NCBI GenBank assembly: GCA_031264755.1 | Contig: JAISDO010000008.1 | Span: 1-64,000, forward strand | Origin: Clostridiales bacterium | Lineage (GTDB): Bacteria > Bacillota_A > Clostridia > Christensenellales > Pumilibacteraceae | Direction of reading: 5' to 3' | Length of the DNA stretch: 64,000 bases | Part shown: positions 55,449 through 63,440 of the stretch, one piece after another | Numbering within the stretch: position 1 is the first letter of the stretch | How the letters are laid out: each line of letters begins with the position of its first letter | Translations under genes and position numbers: made by a program | The notes under the pieces: generated by a model | The model's database searches: none | Told to the model about the DNA's origin: nothing | The model's input: the letters and a program-made list of their open reading frames with translations, nothing else

Positions 55449-56159
55449 CTAAAAATGCAATTTGGCATGTGCAGTGGTCCTAAACTCATTGTATCTAAAC
55501 AACACTATATATACCGCAAAACTCAACTCAATCAATAGATAGATACAGTTGACTAACAACAAACTAGTATTGTGAGGCTTGCTTGTCAATGTCACAACAT
55601 CAACGACCACTCCTGTAATAGACATGACCAAAACATTGAGCACAGCATTGGTAGATACAGATCTAGATAATACAACTACACTCATACACAATACACTACC
55701 CAACAACAGTATGATTGGCAATGCTATATACCAACTCCAATCAATAGCATAGTCGTAGAGATCTAATAATACACACAATGACACTGCACTACACATCAAT
55801 ATTGCCAAGTATTTGTATCCCAGTCCAACATTGTGTACAACAGACAATATCAATCTATGCAAGCCTAAATACAACATGCCAACTGTCGCTACACAGAGCA
55901 AAAATACAACCAAAGTCAAGCTGCCACTGTGCATTAGCACAATCAAATTGGCAATAGTGATAGCCAAGCATGCGCACAACAGTATCTTGTATATTATAGT
56001 ATAATATCTGATATGTGAGATTGTCAATTTGTTTGGCAATTGGGTATACTCATATGGCGTAGTTGTAGCTTTGTTGACCAGATTGGTCTTGCATATTGGA
56101 CAAATCTCATGACTAACATCCATCAATATATTGCAATTGTCACATCTAGTATAAATCAT
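55449..56159 (-). CDS. Zinc-ribbon multi-helix membrane protein (DUF6320-like)
   Basis: About 236 residues. An N-terminal zinc ribbon (CDNCNILMDVSHEICPICKT) is followed by six hydrophobic helices. The layout resembles DUF6320 proteins, which are commonly encoded beside alcohol acetyltransferase-like proteins in Bacillota, and such a protein is encoded directly upstream here. Function is unknown. It ends 12 nt before the aroC start, so it could be read into the aro operon. Confidence 0.7.
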   Translation of the reverse strand: MIYTRCDNCNILMDVSHEICPICKTNLVNKATTTPYEYTQLPNKLTISHIRYYTIIYKILLCACLAITIANLIVLMHSGSLTLVVFLLCVATVGMLYLGLHRLILSVVHNVGLGYKYLAILMCSAVSLCVLLDLYDYAIDWSWYIALPIILLLGSVLCMSVVVLSRSVSTNAVLNVLVMSITGVVVDVVTLTSKPHNTSLLLVNCIYLLIELSFAVYIVLFRYNEFRTTAHAKLHF

Positions 56160-56260
56160 AGTCAACTCAAAATTTGTAATATAATTAATAAAGCTTGTTT
56201 GTTGCTAAAGAATAACAAACATCTTAAGCTTGGTATTGCAAATTATTTGTAATGCATGAA

Positions 56261-57517
56261 TTAACAATATCTATTGCTACTGACCTTAGGTGTCAAATCC
56301 AAAATATTGAGCAACTGAGCTAATTGTTGCTCTAGGACTACGCTTTCGCTCTTGACACAAATAGTCAACACTGTTTTGTTGCCAAAAGTAATCGTGGACG
56401 CCTCTATAAGTCTACCTGATTTAGCCACTCCATTGCTGGACTCCAATCTATCTATATGATTGCCAAATTCTTTGGGTACAATAGCTTGTCCATAATTAGA
56501 GTAGCTAATACTAGCTAGTTTTTCGCCATAGAGCTTGTAGCCTATGTTGAGTATCGGTTGTTTCCATATCAGAGGCATTATTTTGGCAATCCAACTGTCG
56601 TGTGCCATTACATTGGTATTGATGCACTTGATCAAATAGTCCTTGTCTACTTTGTGCAAGTTTGTTTGCACTTGCTTGATTACACTATCAAATGTCAAAG
56701 TATCTTGTATATCAAACAATGCATAACCAAAAAAATTACGCATAGACATTATGCCAAACTTGCGTCTCAAATCATAAGACACATTGACAATTATTTGTTT
56801 AGTATTATTCGTATGACTACATCTCTTTAGACAAATCAGGGTGTATACAATCAAGCTAAGCATCAATTCGTTGACATTGCAGTTGTGCTGTCTAGCAGTA
56901 TATTTGAGTCTATTATACTCCAACTCAAAGTGAGTTAGATAATACACATTACCTAGAGCCTGAGGCAATTCTAGCTTCCAGGCTTTGGGTGTGCTACGAG
57001 TATTAATTCCTTTGGAAGGATTATATACAATATTGTATGCATTTGCACTCTCGTGCAATTTGGGTCTCTCACGCCAATTGATACATCCCTGATATCCACT
57101 AATTGACACACCAGACAATTCTAGGTATCTACGCAACAAAGTTTTGACAAATATCCACCCGCCGCCGCCATCAGTCAAACCATGAAAAAATTCTACAGAT
57201 ATACGGTGTTTGGAGTACAAGATACGCATAAGATCTTGTTTGTGATACATAGCAAACGGTTGGCACGGATAATGGCAATCTGATTGTACTACTAGTCTGT
57301 TAGAACTCTCTTCTAGATAGTGCCAAAACACCCCTTGTTTTAGATTGACTCTAAAATAAGGAAATCTAGTCATAATATCATCTAAAGCTTGTTGCAACAA
57401 GTCGGCATCAACACATTGATTGAGTACTGCCGACAGTCTAAAAACGCCACTCCAAGCCAGATTAGCTGTAGGTGCGTATATACTGCCTACGGTATCCATC
57501 TTGTACCAAATTCTCAT
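56261..57517 (-). CDS. Alcohol acetyltransferase-like protein (CoA-dependent acyltransferase fold)
   Basis: About 418 residues. It begins MRIWYKMDTVGSIYAPTA, and the segment VEFFHGLTDGGGGWIFVKTLL at about residue 130 carries the HxxxDG active-site motif of the CAT/condensation-domain superfamily. Related proteins are annotated as alcohol acetyltransferases or condensation-like proteins; the real acyl donor and acceptor are unknown. Start 57517 is supported by a TATAAT that ends 9 nt upstream; the 17 extra codons of the longer frame would overlap the promoter. It pairs with the zinc-ribbon membrane protein downstream. Confidence 0.75.
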   Translation of the reverse strand: MRIWYKMDTVGSIYAPTANLAWSGVFRLSAVLNQCVDADLLQQALDDIMTRFPYFRVNLKQGVFWHYLEESSNRLVVQSDCHYPCQPFAMYHKQDLMRILYSKHRISVEFFHGLTDGGGGWIFVKTLLRRYLELSGVSISGYQGCINWRERPKLHESANAYNIVYNPSKGINTRSTPKAWKLELPQALGNVYYLTHFELEYNRLKYTARQHNCNVNELMLSLIVYTLICLKRCSHTNNTKQIIVNVSYDLRRKFGIMSMRNFFGYALFDIQDTLTFDSVIKQVQTNLHKVDKDYLIKCINTNVMAHDSWIAKIMPLIWKQPILNIGYKLYGEKLASISYSNYGQAIVPKEFGNHIDRLESSNGVAKSGRLIEASTITFGNKTVLTICVKSESVVLEQQLAQLLNILDLTPKVSSNRYC

Positions 57518-57526
57518 TGTAATATA

Positions 57527-57532
57527 ATTATA
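57527..57532 (-). promoter_or_regulatory. -10 box of the acyltransferase-like gene
   Basis: TATAAT on the minus strand, 9 nt before ATG 57517; the -35 region (TAATAT at 17 bp) is poor. Confidence 0.4.
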
Positions 57533-57654
57533 CGCATACACAACTAATAATATTATAAATTGTACCAATATACACTGTATCTATCCAAGCAATCAATATT
57601 TGTCTGGATAGATACAGTACACAAACTTTACTCAGATATACAATATTTGTACAA

Positions 57655-58545
57655 CTAGTGACTTTCACTTTTGTATAGCTTGCCGTTGATATAATAGTCC
57701 TTGTTGTCCAAAATTGTATATACTGTGATATCCAATATAGTATAGAATAATACAGTAATAGGCAATGTTATAATCAAACCAAAATTATGTGTAGGTATAG
57801 CCAATGATACATTGAGTGTTATTAGCACAATTGATACAACAAAGTGCCACAAATAAACCGTCCAAAATCTACGTGAAACTTTGCGTACACCATACACAAA
57901 CGCTTCGTTAGGTTGTAGTTGAGCTGATACTACACTACCTACCCAACAACTAACTAGGGTTTGTCTCAATGCCAACAGAATCAAAAATATCAATCCAAGC
58001 ACAAACAGTGCATACTCTACAGCATCTAACTCTCTCAACACAAACAAACCAATTACAAGTAATGCTACCATGCACAAATCAAAAAATAATGCAAATACAA
58101 GCCTATTGATAGTATACTTGACAGATCTAACTACAGAAGAGGCAAATATTGTCAAGAATTCAATATCAGCATCCATGTGCATCTTGTTGTATATAGAGGT
58201 AGCTAGTGGTATTTGATACAAACCAAAAAATAGTCTACTTACTGTCAACATAACCAACAATGCAAAAAACAAACTACCAAAGAAGTCTATATACTCAAAG
58301 TTGAGGATATCTACAATATTGACAACAAAACTCTGCAAGTTTACCACAAGATTGTCGGTATCGCTACTGTGTACTATGTTGTCAATATTTTCAAATACAC
58401 CTAAGGCTTCAAGTCTAGATCCAAAATACCACAAAAATTGCATACCAAAAGCTACGAGTATACAAGATACAATCAACAAGTATATCAGCAATGGCCACAA
58501 CAAGCCAAGCTTGTCAAAAAATATTTTGAACGAATTTTTGAGCAA
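57655..58545 (-). CDS. Polytopic membrane protein, unknown function
   Basis: 296 residues with about six hydrophobic helices and an internal soluble stretch of about 30 residues. The start codon is TTG with a perfect AAGGAG 5 nt upstream. No motif that I recognise. It resembles in size and layout the next membrane protein upstream (58628-59431); the two may be components of one complex, but sequence similarity between them is not obvious. It lies 82 bp after that gene. Confidence 0.65.
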   Translation of the reverse strand: MLKNSFKIFFDKLGLLWPLLIYLLIVSCILVAFGMQFLWYFGSRLEALGVFENIDNIVHSSDTDNLVVNLQSFVVNIVDILNFEYIDFFGSLFFALLVMLTVSRLFFGLYQIPLATSIYNKMHMDADIEFLTIFASSVVRSVKYTINRLVFALFFDLCMVALLVIGLFVLRELDAVEYALFVLGLIFLILLALRQTLVSCWVGSVVSAQLQPNEAFVYGVRKVSRRFWTVYLWHFVVSIVLITLNVSLAIPTHNFGLIITLPITVLFYTILDITVYTILDNKDYYINGKLYKSESH

Positions 58546-58627
58546 AAAAACTCCTTGTAATCTAATTAGATTTGCCTAGAGCAAACTATTATTTTTTTAT
58601 CATCATTTTTGTACTGTGCATACTACC

Positions 58628-59431
58628 CTAATCCAATATCTCTATATTAGTCAATGCAAAATATGCAACCATACTAAAAGTCTGTAGATACATTATCCAA
58701 AACAAATACACAAATATATTGAAGAAGAAGATAATCCACTCTATATTCAAGAGCGACAGCAATATAGATACTATCACAGTCACTATCATAGGCATAATCA
58801 CAGAAAAATATATATGCAAAAAGTTGCTCTGTACTAGACGTAGGCAATATACCATCATGTCCATGAATTTGTAACCACTCATAATCAAGCTAGGTATCCA
58901 AAGTATCATGGACAAAAATAGTGCAATTGATACAAATATCAACAATATAGCTACAATAGCCATTATCATATTGACAACTATAGGGTCTAGACGTTGATGC
59001 AAAGTCTCGTGTATCACATAAGATATACTAGCTATAATTATCTTGAGCAAGACGACTACAACTACAAAGATAGATAGACTAATCACAACAGGTATAATTG
59101 TATAATTGATACCCATGATAGGTCTATCCAACGACAACCTACCCACTTTGAGATGCTGCTCCATTGTATTGTAATACATGCTACTACTCATCACCACAAG
59201 TACGGCTATTGCTATTAGCGGATATACATAAATGATGTTGTTTACATTGAACAATAGCCCTAACATACTACCAAAATTGACAGTATGCAACTCTTTGTAT
59301 TTGATCCAAAAAGTAGCTATATTAAACGGTGTAGAATATATACCCAATATTATGCTTGGCAAAATACTTATCACAAAATACACAAGCCAATTCTTGTGCA
59401 TATACTTCAAGCTAATATAAGCGTACTTCAT
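58628..59431 (-). CDS. Polytopic membrane protein, unknown function
   Basis: 267 residues with six hydrophobic helices and few charged residues outside short loops. The family is not recognised. TTGACC-17-TATAAT ends 10 nt before the ATG, so an AAGGTGAG run just before the start would be only partly transcribed. It is probably the first gene of a two-gene unit with 57655-58545. Confidence 0.65.
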   Translation of the reverse strand: MKYAYISLKYMHKNWLVYFVISILPSIILGIYSTPFNIATFWIKYKELHTVNFGSMLGLLFNVNNIIYVYPLIAIAVLVVMSSSMYYNTMEQHLKVGRLSLDRPIMGINYTIIPVVISLSIFVVVVVLLKIIIASISYVIHETLHQRLDPIVVNMIMAIVAILLIFVSIALFLSMILWIPSLIMSGYKFMDMMVYCLRLVQSNFLHIYFSVIMPMIVTVIVSILLSLLNIEWIIFFFNIFVYLFWIMYLQTFSMVAYFALTNIEILD

Positions 59432-59441
59432 CTCACCTTCA

Positions 59442-59470
59442 ATTATACAATCAATTTACAATTTGGTCAA
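59442..59470 (-). promoter_or_regulatory. Promoter of the membrane protein pair
   Basis: TTGACC (59465-59470), 17 bp, TATAAT (59442-59447) on the minus strand. Confidence 0.6.
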
Positions 59471-59473
59471 CAA

Positions 59474-59941
59474 TCAAGCGATAGGATTGCTAACTACAAC
59501 TGCTCCTGTTGTAGAATAAGTCTCGCCCTTGTCATCTATATATTTGACAAAATAAGTATAAGTCTCACCTGGTACAATATTGCTATCTACAAATTTGGTA
59601 GTATGAGTACTACCTACTAGTGTAGCATCAGATATAGATTGCAACATCAGATAAAACAATCCATTGGTCTTGATACTTTTGACACGATATATCAAGTATG
59701 TATCTACATTGATATTATTGATTGGCGTCCAAATCAGTTCGGTAATATTTGCCTCTACTTTGGATGTTGTAAGATTGAGAGTGTGCAATGGCAAACTTTT
59801 GTTGTATCCTTTATCTACAACTAGCAATTGTCCCAAACATTGGGTAGATAGGTTTGCAACCGAATTAGCAACACCATTGTATACAAAACAACAAATCAAC
59901 AAGATAGTTAATGCAATACTCCAATATATATTACTCTTCAT
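59474..59941 (-). CDS. Secreted protein with fibronectin type III-like domain
   Basis: 155 residues. A hydrophobic N-terminal segment (~7-27) is a signal peptide or anchor. Residues ~65-150 have the spacing of an FN3 fold (ITELIWTPINNINVDTYLIYRVK ... KFVDSNIVPGETYTYFVKYIDDKGETYST), a module that binds proteins or carbohydrates outside the cell. It ends 4 nt upstream of the promoter of the following gene. Function unknown. Confidence 0.7.
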   Translation of the reverse strand: MKSNIYWSIALTILLICCFVYNGVANSVANLSTQCLGQLLVVDKGYNKSLPLHTLNLTTSKVEANITELIWTPINNINVDTYLIYRVKSIKTNGLFYLMLQSISDATLVGSTHTTKFVDSNIVPGETYTYFVKYIDDKGETYSTTGAVVVSNPIA

Positions 59942-59952
59942 ACTTTAGTATT

Positions 59953-60123
59953 ATGCTAAGCAAGCACAGTTTAATCATATCAAGTACAGTTTTGTTGGAG
60001 TTTGGATTATGCCTCGCTATACTAGGAGTGCTTTGCTGTATTATTGTATCAATTTTGTTGTTTGATAGGATAGCAGTCGCTCGTGCGGCGATATACAATA
60101 CAGCTCTTTTCATATTGCATTGA
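59953..60123 (+). CDS. Possible small membrane protein
   Basis: Open frame of 56 codons (MLSKHSLIISST...) with one long hydrophobic helix of about 30 residues and a short basic end. It lies in the gap between the divergent FN3 protein gene and the gene at 60141, which converges on it. No Shine-Dalgarno site or good promoter is seen, so it may be chance. Confidence 0.3.
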   Translation: MLSKHSLIISSTVLLEFGLCLAILGVLCCIIVSILLFDRIAVARAAIYNTALFILH

Positions 60124-60140
60124 CTCCATTTGATACACAC

Positions 60141-60455
60141 CTAAGAAGATATAATAACCATAACTATTCTATCACGTCTATCTTGATAGACTCTCCTCAT
60201 CTTAAATTTATCTCGATATGTTTCAGTAATATATTCTTTATCAATGAAGTATTCATATGTTCCGTATTCATTCTTTGAATCATTCAAATTTGAGTGAGCA
60301 ATAAACCATACATCTCTTGTCCTATCCGTATCTGCTCGTGTTGCAAGAAGTTTACGGTATTTAGCACCAAACTTATATAGTTGAGATATGTCCCAACCAA
60401 AAACATAACAACCATTTTTGTAGATATCAGCGCTATTTGGTATCATGTTTACCAT
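60141..60455 (-). CDS. Hypothetical protein, probably foreign
   Basis: 104 residues, soluble, rich in Tyr, Arg, Lys and Asp. The sequence (FGWDISQLYKFGAKYRKLLATRAD...TEYFIDKEYI-like pattern) matches no family I know. Its base usage differs from its neighbours: the frequent TTGCAAT/ATTGT words of this genome are almost missing. The start codon follows an in-frame TGA. A run of nine C and other low-complexity sequence lies ~20 bp upstream. It sits 130 bp behind rlmN. It looks like a recent acquisition or a remnant of a larger gene. Confidence 0.5.
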   Translation of the reverse strand: MVNMIPNSADIYKNGCYVFGWDISQLYKFGAKYRKLLATRADTDRTRDVWFIAHSNLNDSKNEYGTYEYFIDKEYITETYRDKFKMRRVYQDRRDRIVMVIISS

Positions 60456-60465
60456 GCGTCAAATG

Positions 60466-60485
60466 TGTGTGTGGGAGGGGGGGGG
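60466..60485. repeat. Homopolymer G9 tract with adjoining GT and G-rich run
   Basis: GTGTGTGTGGGA followed by nine Gs on the plus strand, which is rare in such an A+T-rich sequence. It lies just upstream of the gene at 60141-60455. The rest of 60456-60589 contains CAGAGG repeated twice and no gene. Confidence 0.8.
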
Positions 60486-60589
60486 TGAACCGTTGTCCAC
60501 AGAGGCTGCAGAGGTCTTGTCCTTCATCTTTATCAATAACTAGACTAGTCTACATAGTTTGAATTGCATAGTGCTCCTTTAATTATAAT

Positions 60590-61651
60590 TTAGGTAGACA
60601 TAGCCTGCCTAATCTTGGCGTCAAACTTGTTGCGAAGCTGCCCACAGGCTCCGTCTATATCGCTACCTTGAGTTCGTCTTATGGTAGCGGACACACCTAG
60701 CTCATTGAGTTGCCTACAGAACTTGAGTGCCTCAATCTTGGATAGCCCTTGCAACTCTCGTTCGGTTACCCAGTTGAGTGGTATAAGATTGATATGACTA
60801 GACATATTCCGTACAAAGTTAGCCAATCTCAATGCATCGCTAGGATAAGTATTGAGGTCTTTGATCATTATGTACTCAAACACTATCCTACGCCCAGTCT
60901 TACCAAAGTAATATTTGGCAGCCTCTATGACTTGCTGCACTGTATATACTTTGGCTACTGGCATTATTTGTCGTCTACTATCGTCAGTAGTTGCATGCAG
61001 TGATATGGACAGAGTTATACCTAAGTTGAGATCAGCCAATTGTTCTATCTTGTCAACCAACCCACATGTAGATACTGAGATATTGCGATTGCCAAAATTT
61101 ATACCATCTTGAGATATTGCCAGTCTCAAGAATTTGACCACATTGTCATAGTTGTCCAATGGCTCACCACTACCCATCAACACTATATTGCCAACTGCCC
61201 TATTGTCAACAGTACCACCTTGCTCCGCATTGACCGCAATCACCTGTCCAAGTATCTCACCCGGTGTACAATTGCGACTATACCCCGCTAAAGCAGAAGC
61301 ACAAAATTTGCAATCAAATTTGCATCCGACTTGACTAGATACACATACAGTATTGCCATACTTATTGGGCAAGTAGACACTCTCAACAGTACAGTTGTCT
61401 TGCAATCCAAAAAGGTACTTGCAGGTACCATCTTTTGATACTTGCTTGTCCAAAATTTTGACACTTTGTGCCAAATAGTCTTGACGCAGTGTAGACAACC
61501 AACTCTTAGGCAAATTGGTCATGGAGTCAAAGTCTACACCTCTAATCAACCAGTCTCTCAACTGCTCTACCCTAAATTTGGGCTGATTGCAACTTGACAC
61601 AATCTCCCCCAACTCTTGTATATCACAATCTAGCAATAGTTTTTTGTTCAT
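60590..61651 (-). CDS. rlmN: RlmN, 23S rRNA/tRNA adenine-C2 methyltransferase
   Basis: Radical-SAM enzyme of 353 residues that methylates A2503 of 23S rRNA and A37 of some tRNAs. The cluster motif is CKFCAS in VSSQVGCKFDCKFCASALAGYSRN; GNIVLMGSGEPLDNYDNV and the C-terminal VSATIRRTQGSDIDGACGQL with the resolving Cys are canonical. It starts inside the end of rsmB (29-nt overlap), as in the fmt-rsmB-rlmN operons of Bacillota. Confidence 0.96.
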   Translation of the reverse strand: MNKKLLLDCDIQELGEIVSSCNQPKFRVEQLRDWLIRGVDFDSMTNLPKSWLSTLRQDYLAQSVKILDKQVSKDGTCKYLFGLQDNCTVESVYLPNKYGNTVCVSSQVGCKFDCKFCASALAGYSRNCTPGEILGQVIAVNAEQGGTVDNRAVGNIVLMGSGEPLDNYDNVVKFLRLAISQDGINFGNRNISVSTCGLVDKIEQLADLNLGITLSISLHATTDDSRRQIMPVAKVYTVQQVIEAAKYYFGKTGRRIVFEYIMIKDLNTYPSDALRLANFVRNMSSHINLIPLNWVTERELQGLSKIEALKFCRQLNELGVSATIRRTQGSDIDGACGQLRNKFDAKIRQAMST

Positions 61652-62921
61652 ATTTTTTTGTCAATACTGCCGCAAAAAATCCATCTGTGCCATGCAGATG
61701 TGGCCATAGTCTAATATACCCCTCGTCGTCCGAATGTACATATTGATTGTCAACAACAACGGTCTCAAAGTCAGAGTGCGTCTTCAAAAATTGTCGCACA
61801 ACACTTTCATTCTCAGCTATAGTTATGGTACAAGTACTATAGAGTATTCGTCCACCCGATCTCACATAACGTGCCGCATTAGACAGTATTTTGGATTGTA
61901 TTATAGTCAACTGCTGTATATCTTGCATAGTAGTAGTCAATACAATTTCGTGCTTGGAGTACACCATGCCTAGTCCACTACAAGGCACATCACACAATAC
62001 TATATCAAATCTAGACTCAAAATCAGGATTGTACACTGTAGCATCGTTGAGCAACACTTGTACCTGTTGGGACACACCCATTGACTTGGCATAGTTGCTA
62101 ATCAATGGTAGTTTGTGAGCATGTATATCACAAGCAACTATATTGCTATTGGGACTGTTGTGGACAAAATATACAGACTTGCCACCAGGAGCCGCACACA
62201 AGTCCAAAACATTGCAGGACAAGTCTTGACCCAATGCATTGACTATCATCATGGATGCAAGCGACTGTATAGCATATAGACTCTTGTCGCAGTTGTTGAG
62301 ATGCTTTGCCTCTACATACAGACCTAGACTTGACTTGTGCACTTCACCATACCGTACCAAATTGCGATACAGTTCATCTCTAGTTGTAGTTGTAGGATTG
62401 TGTCTTATGTGAGTCTTGTATGTAGGTACATATCCCAAGAACTGCGTGGCAGTATCAATGCCGTAGTCAGTCATTATCAATTGCACCACCCATTCGGGAT
62501 AACTATAGTTGATACTGAGACTATGTACAGAGGTATCTAATGCAGGTAGTTGCACCTCGCAAGACTTACGCAAGATTGCATTGACAAAATTATTGACCCC
62601 ACCTTTGTGTATCAATCTAGCCAAGTTGACACAATTGTTGATAGTTGCGTATTGTGGAGTATTGGTATACCGCAATGCAAACAATCCCATCTTAAGCAAT
62701 ACGAGGAGATTAGGTTTTGGTGACTTAGTTGTGAGTGTATCAATTAGGTATTGCAATTGCACATCGTACCTAAGCACACCATATACCATGTGCGTGACAC
62801 TTGCAGTATCACAATTGTTATCACTCTTGAGAACCGAATTGAGTGCAATATTGCTAAACTTGCAATCACGATACACACTATTGAGTATTGTATATACTAC
62901 TTTGAGATTGTATACATTCAT
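61623..62921 (-). CDS. rsmB: RsmB, 16S rRNA cytosine-C5 methyltransferase
   Basis: 432 residues. The N-terminal ~140 residues are a NusB-like RNA-binding domain (VYTILNSVYRDCKFSNIALNSVL...). The catalytic domain has the SAM motif VLDLCAAPGGKSVYF, the catalytic region LCDVPCSGLGMV and ILYSTCTI with the second Cys. It methylates C967 of 16S rRNA. It follows bcp after 60 nt and lacks a clear Shine-Dalgarno site. Confidence 0.95.
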   Translation of the reverse strand: MNVYNLKVVYTILNSVYRDCKFSNIALNSVLKSDNNCDTASVTHMVYGVLRYDVQLQYLIDTLTTKSPKPNLLVLLKMGLFALRYTNTPQYATINNCVNLARLIHKGGVNNFVNAILRKSCEVQLPALDTSVHSLSINYSYPEWVVQLIMTDYGIDTATQFLGYVPTYKTHIRHNPTTTTRDELYRNLVRYGEVHKSSLGLYVEAKHLNNCDKSLYAIQSLASMMIVNALGQDLSCNVLDLCAAPGGKSVYFVHNSPNSNIVACDIHAHKLPLISNYAKSMGVSQQVQVLLNDATVYNPDFESRFDIVLCDVPCSGLGMVYSKHEIVLTTTMQDIQQLTIIQSKILSNAARYVRSGGRILYSTCTITIAENESVVRQFLKTHSDFETVVVDNQYVHSDDEGYIRLWPHLHGTDGFFAAVLTKKYEQKTIARL

Positions 62922-62981
62922 TAAAAATAGACACTGATTAATTGACTAATAAGCAGTAGTTGGTGTATGAGACTATCCGAA

Positions 62982-63440
62982 TTAGGTATTGTTATCAATA
63001 TATTCAAGCACTTGAGATACATGATCTTTGACTTTGACATTTCGCCACTCATGCACTATAGTACCATGAGTATCTAATACAAAAGTAGATCTCAATATGC
63101 CCATATATTGCCTGCCATACATAGACTTTGGCACCCATACCCCAAAATTGTTTGCCAGTCGCTTGTCCACATCGCTCAGCAACACAAAGTTGAGTTGATA
63201 CTTGTCCCTAAACTTAGTGTGACTATTGACACTATCAGGACTAACACCAACTATCACAGCTCTGTCGCCAATAATACTTACAACATCTCTAAAATCCTGA
63301 GCCTGCGTTGAGCAACCACTCGTATTATCCTTAGGATAGAAGTATAATATCACCGTAGATCCCAAAAAGTCCCTCAAAGCATAATATTTGGAGTTGCCTC
63401 TAGTATCCACACCTTGCAATTGTATATCCAAATAGTCCAT
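62982..63440 (-). CDS. bcp: Peroxiredoxin of the BCP/PrxQ group
   Basis: Thiol peroxidase of 152 residues. The peroxidatic Cys is in YPKDNTSGCSTQAQDFRD. The second Cys found five residues later in many BCPs is replaced by Gln, so it is probably a 1-Cys type or uses another thiol. It detoxifies hydroperoxides in the cytosol. It begins directly at the fmt stop (TAA followed by ATG) and so is translationally coupled; it is an insertion relative to the usual fmt-rsmB order. Confidence 0.93.
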   Translation of the reverse strand: MDYLDIQLQGVDTRGNSKYYALRDFLGSTVILYFYPKDNTSGCSTQAQDFRDVVSIIGDRAVIVGVSPDSVNSHTKFRDKYQLNFVLLSDVDKRLANNFGVWVPKSMYGRQYMGILRSTFVLDTHGTIVHEWRNVKVKDHVSQVLEYIDNNT

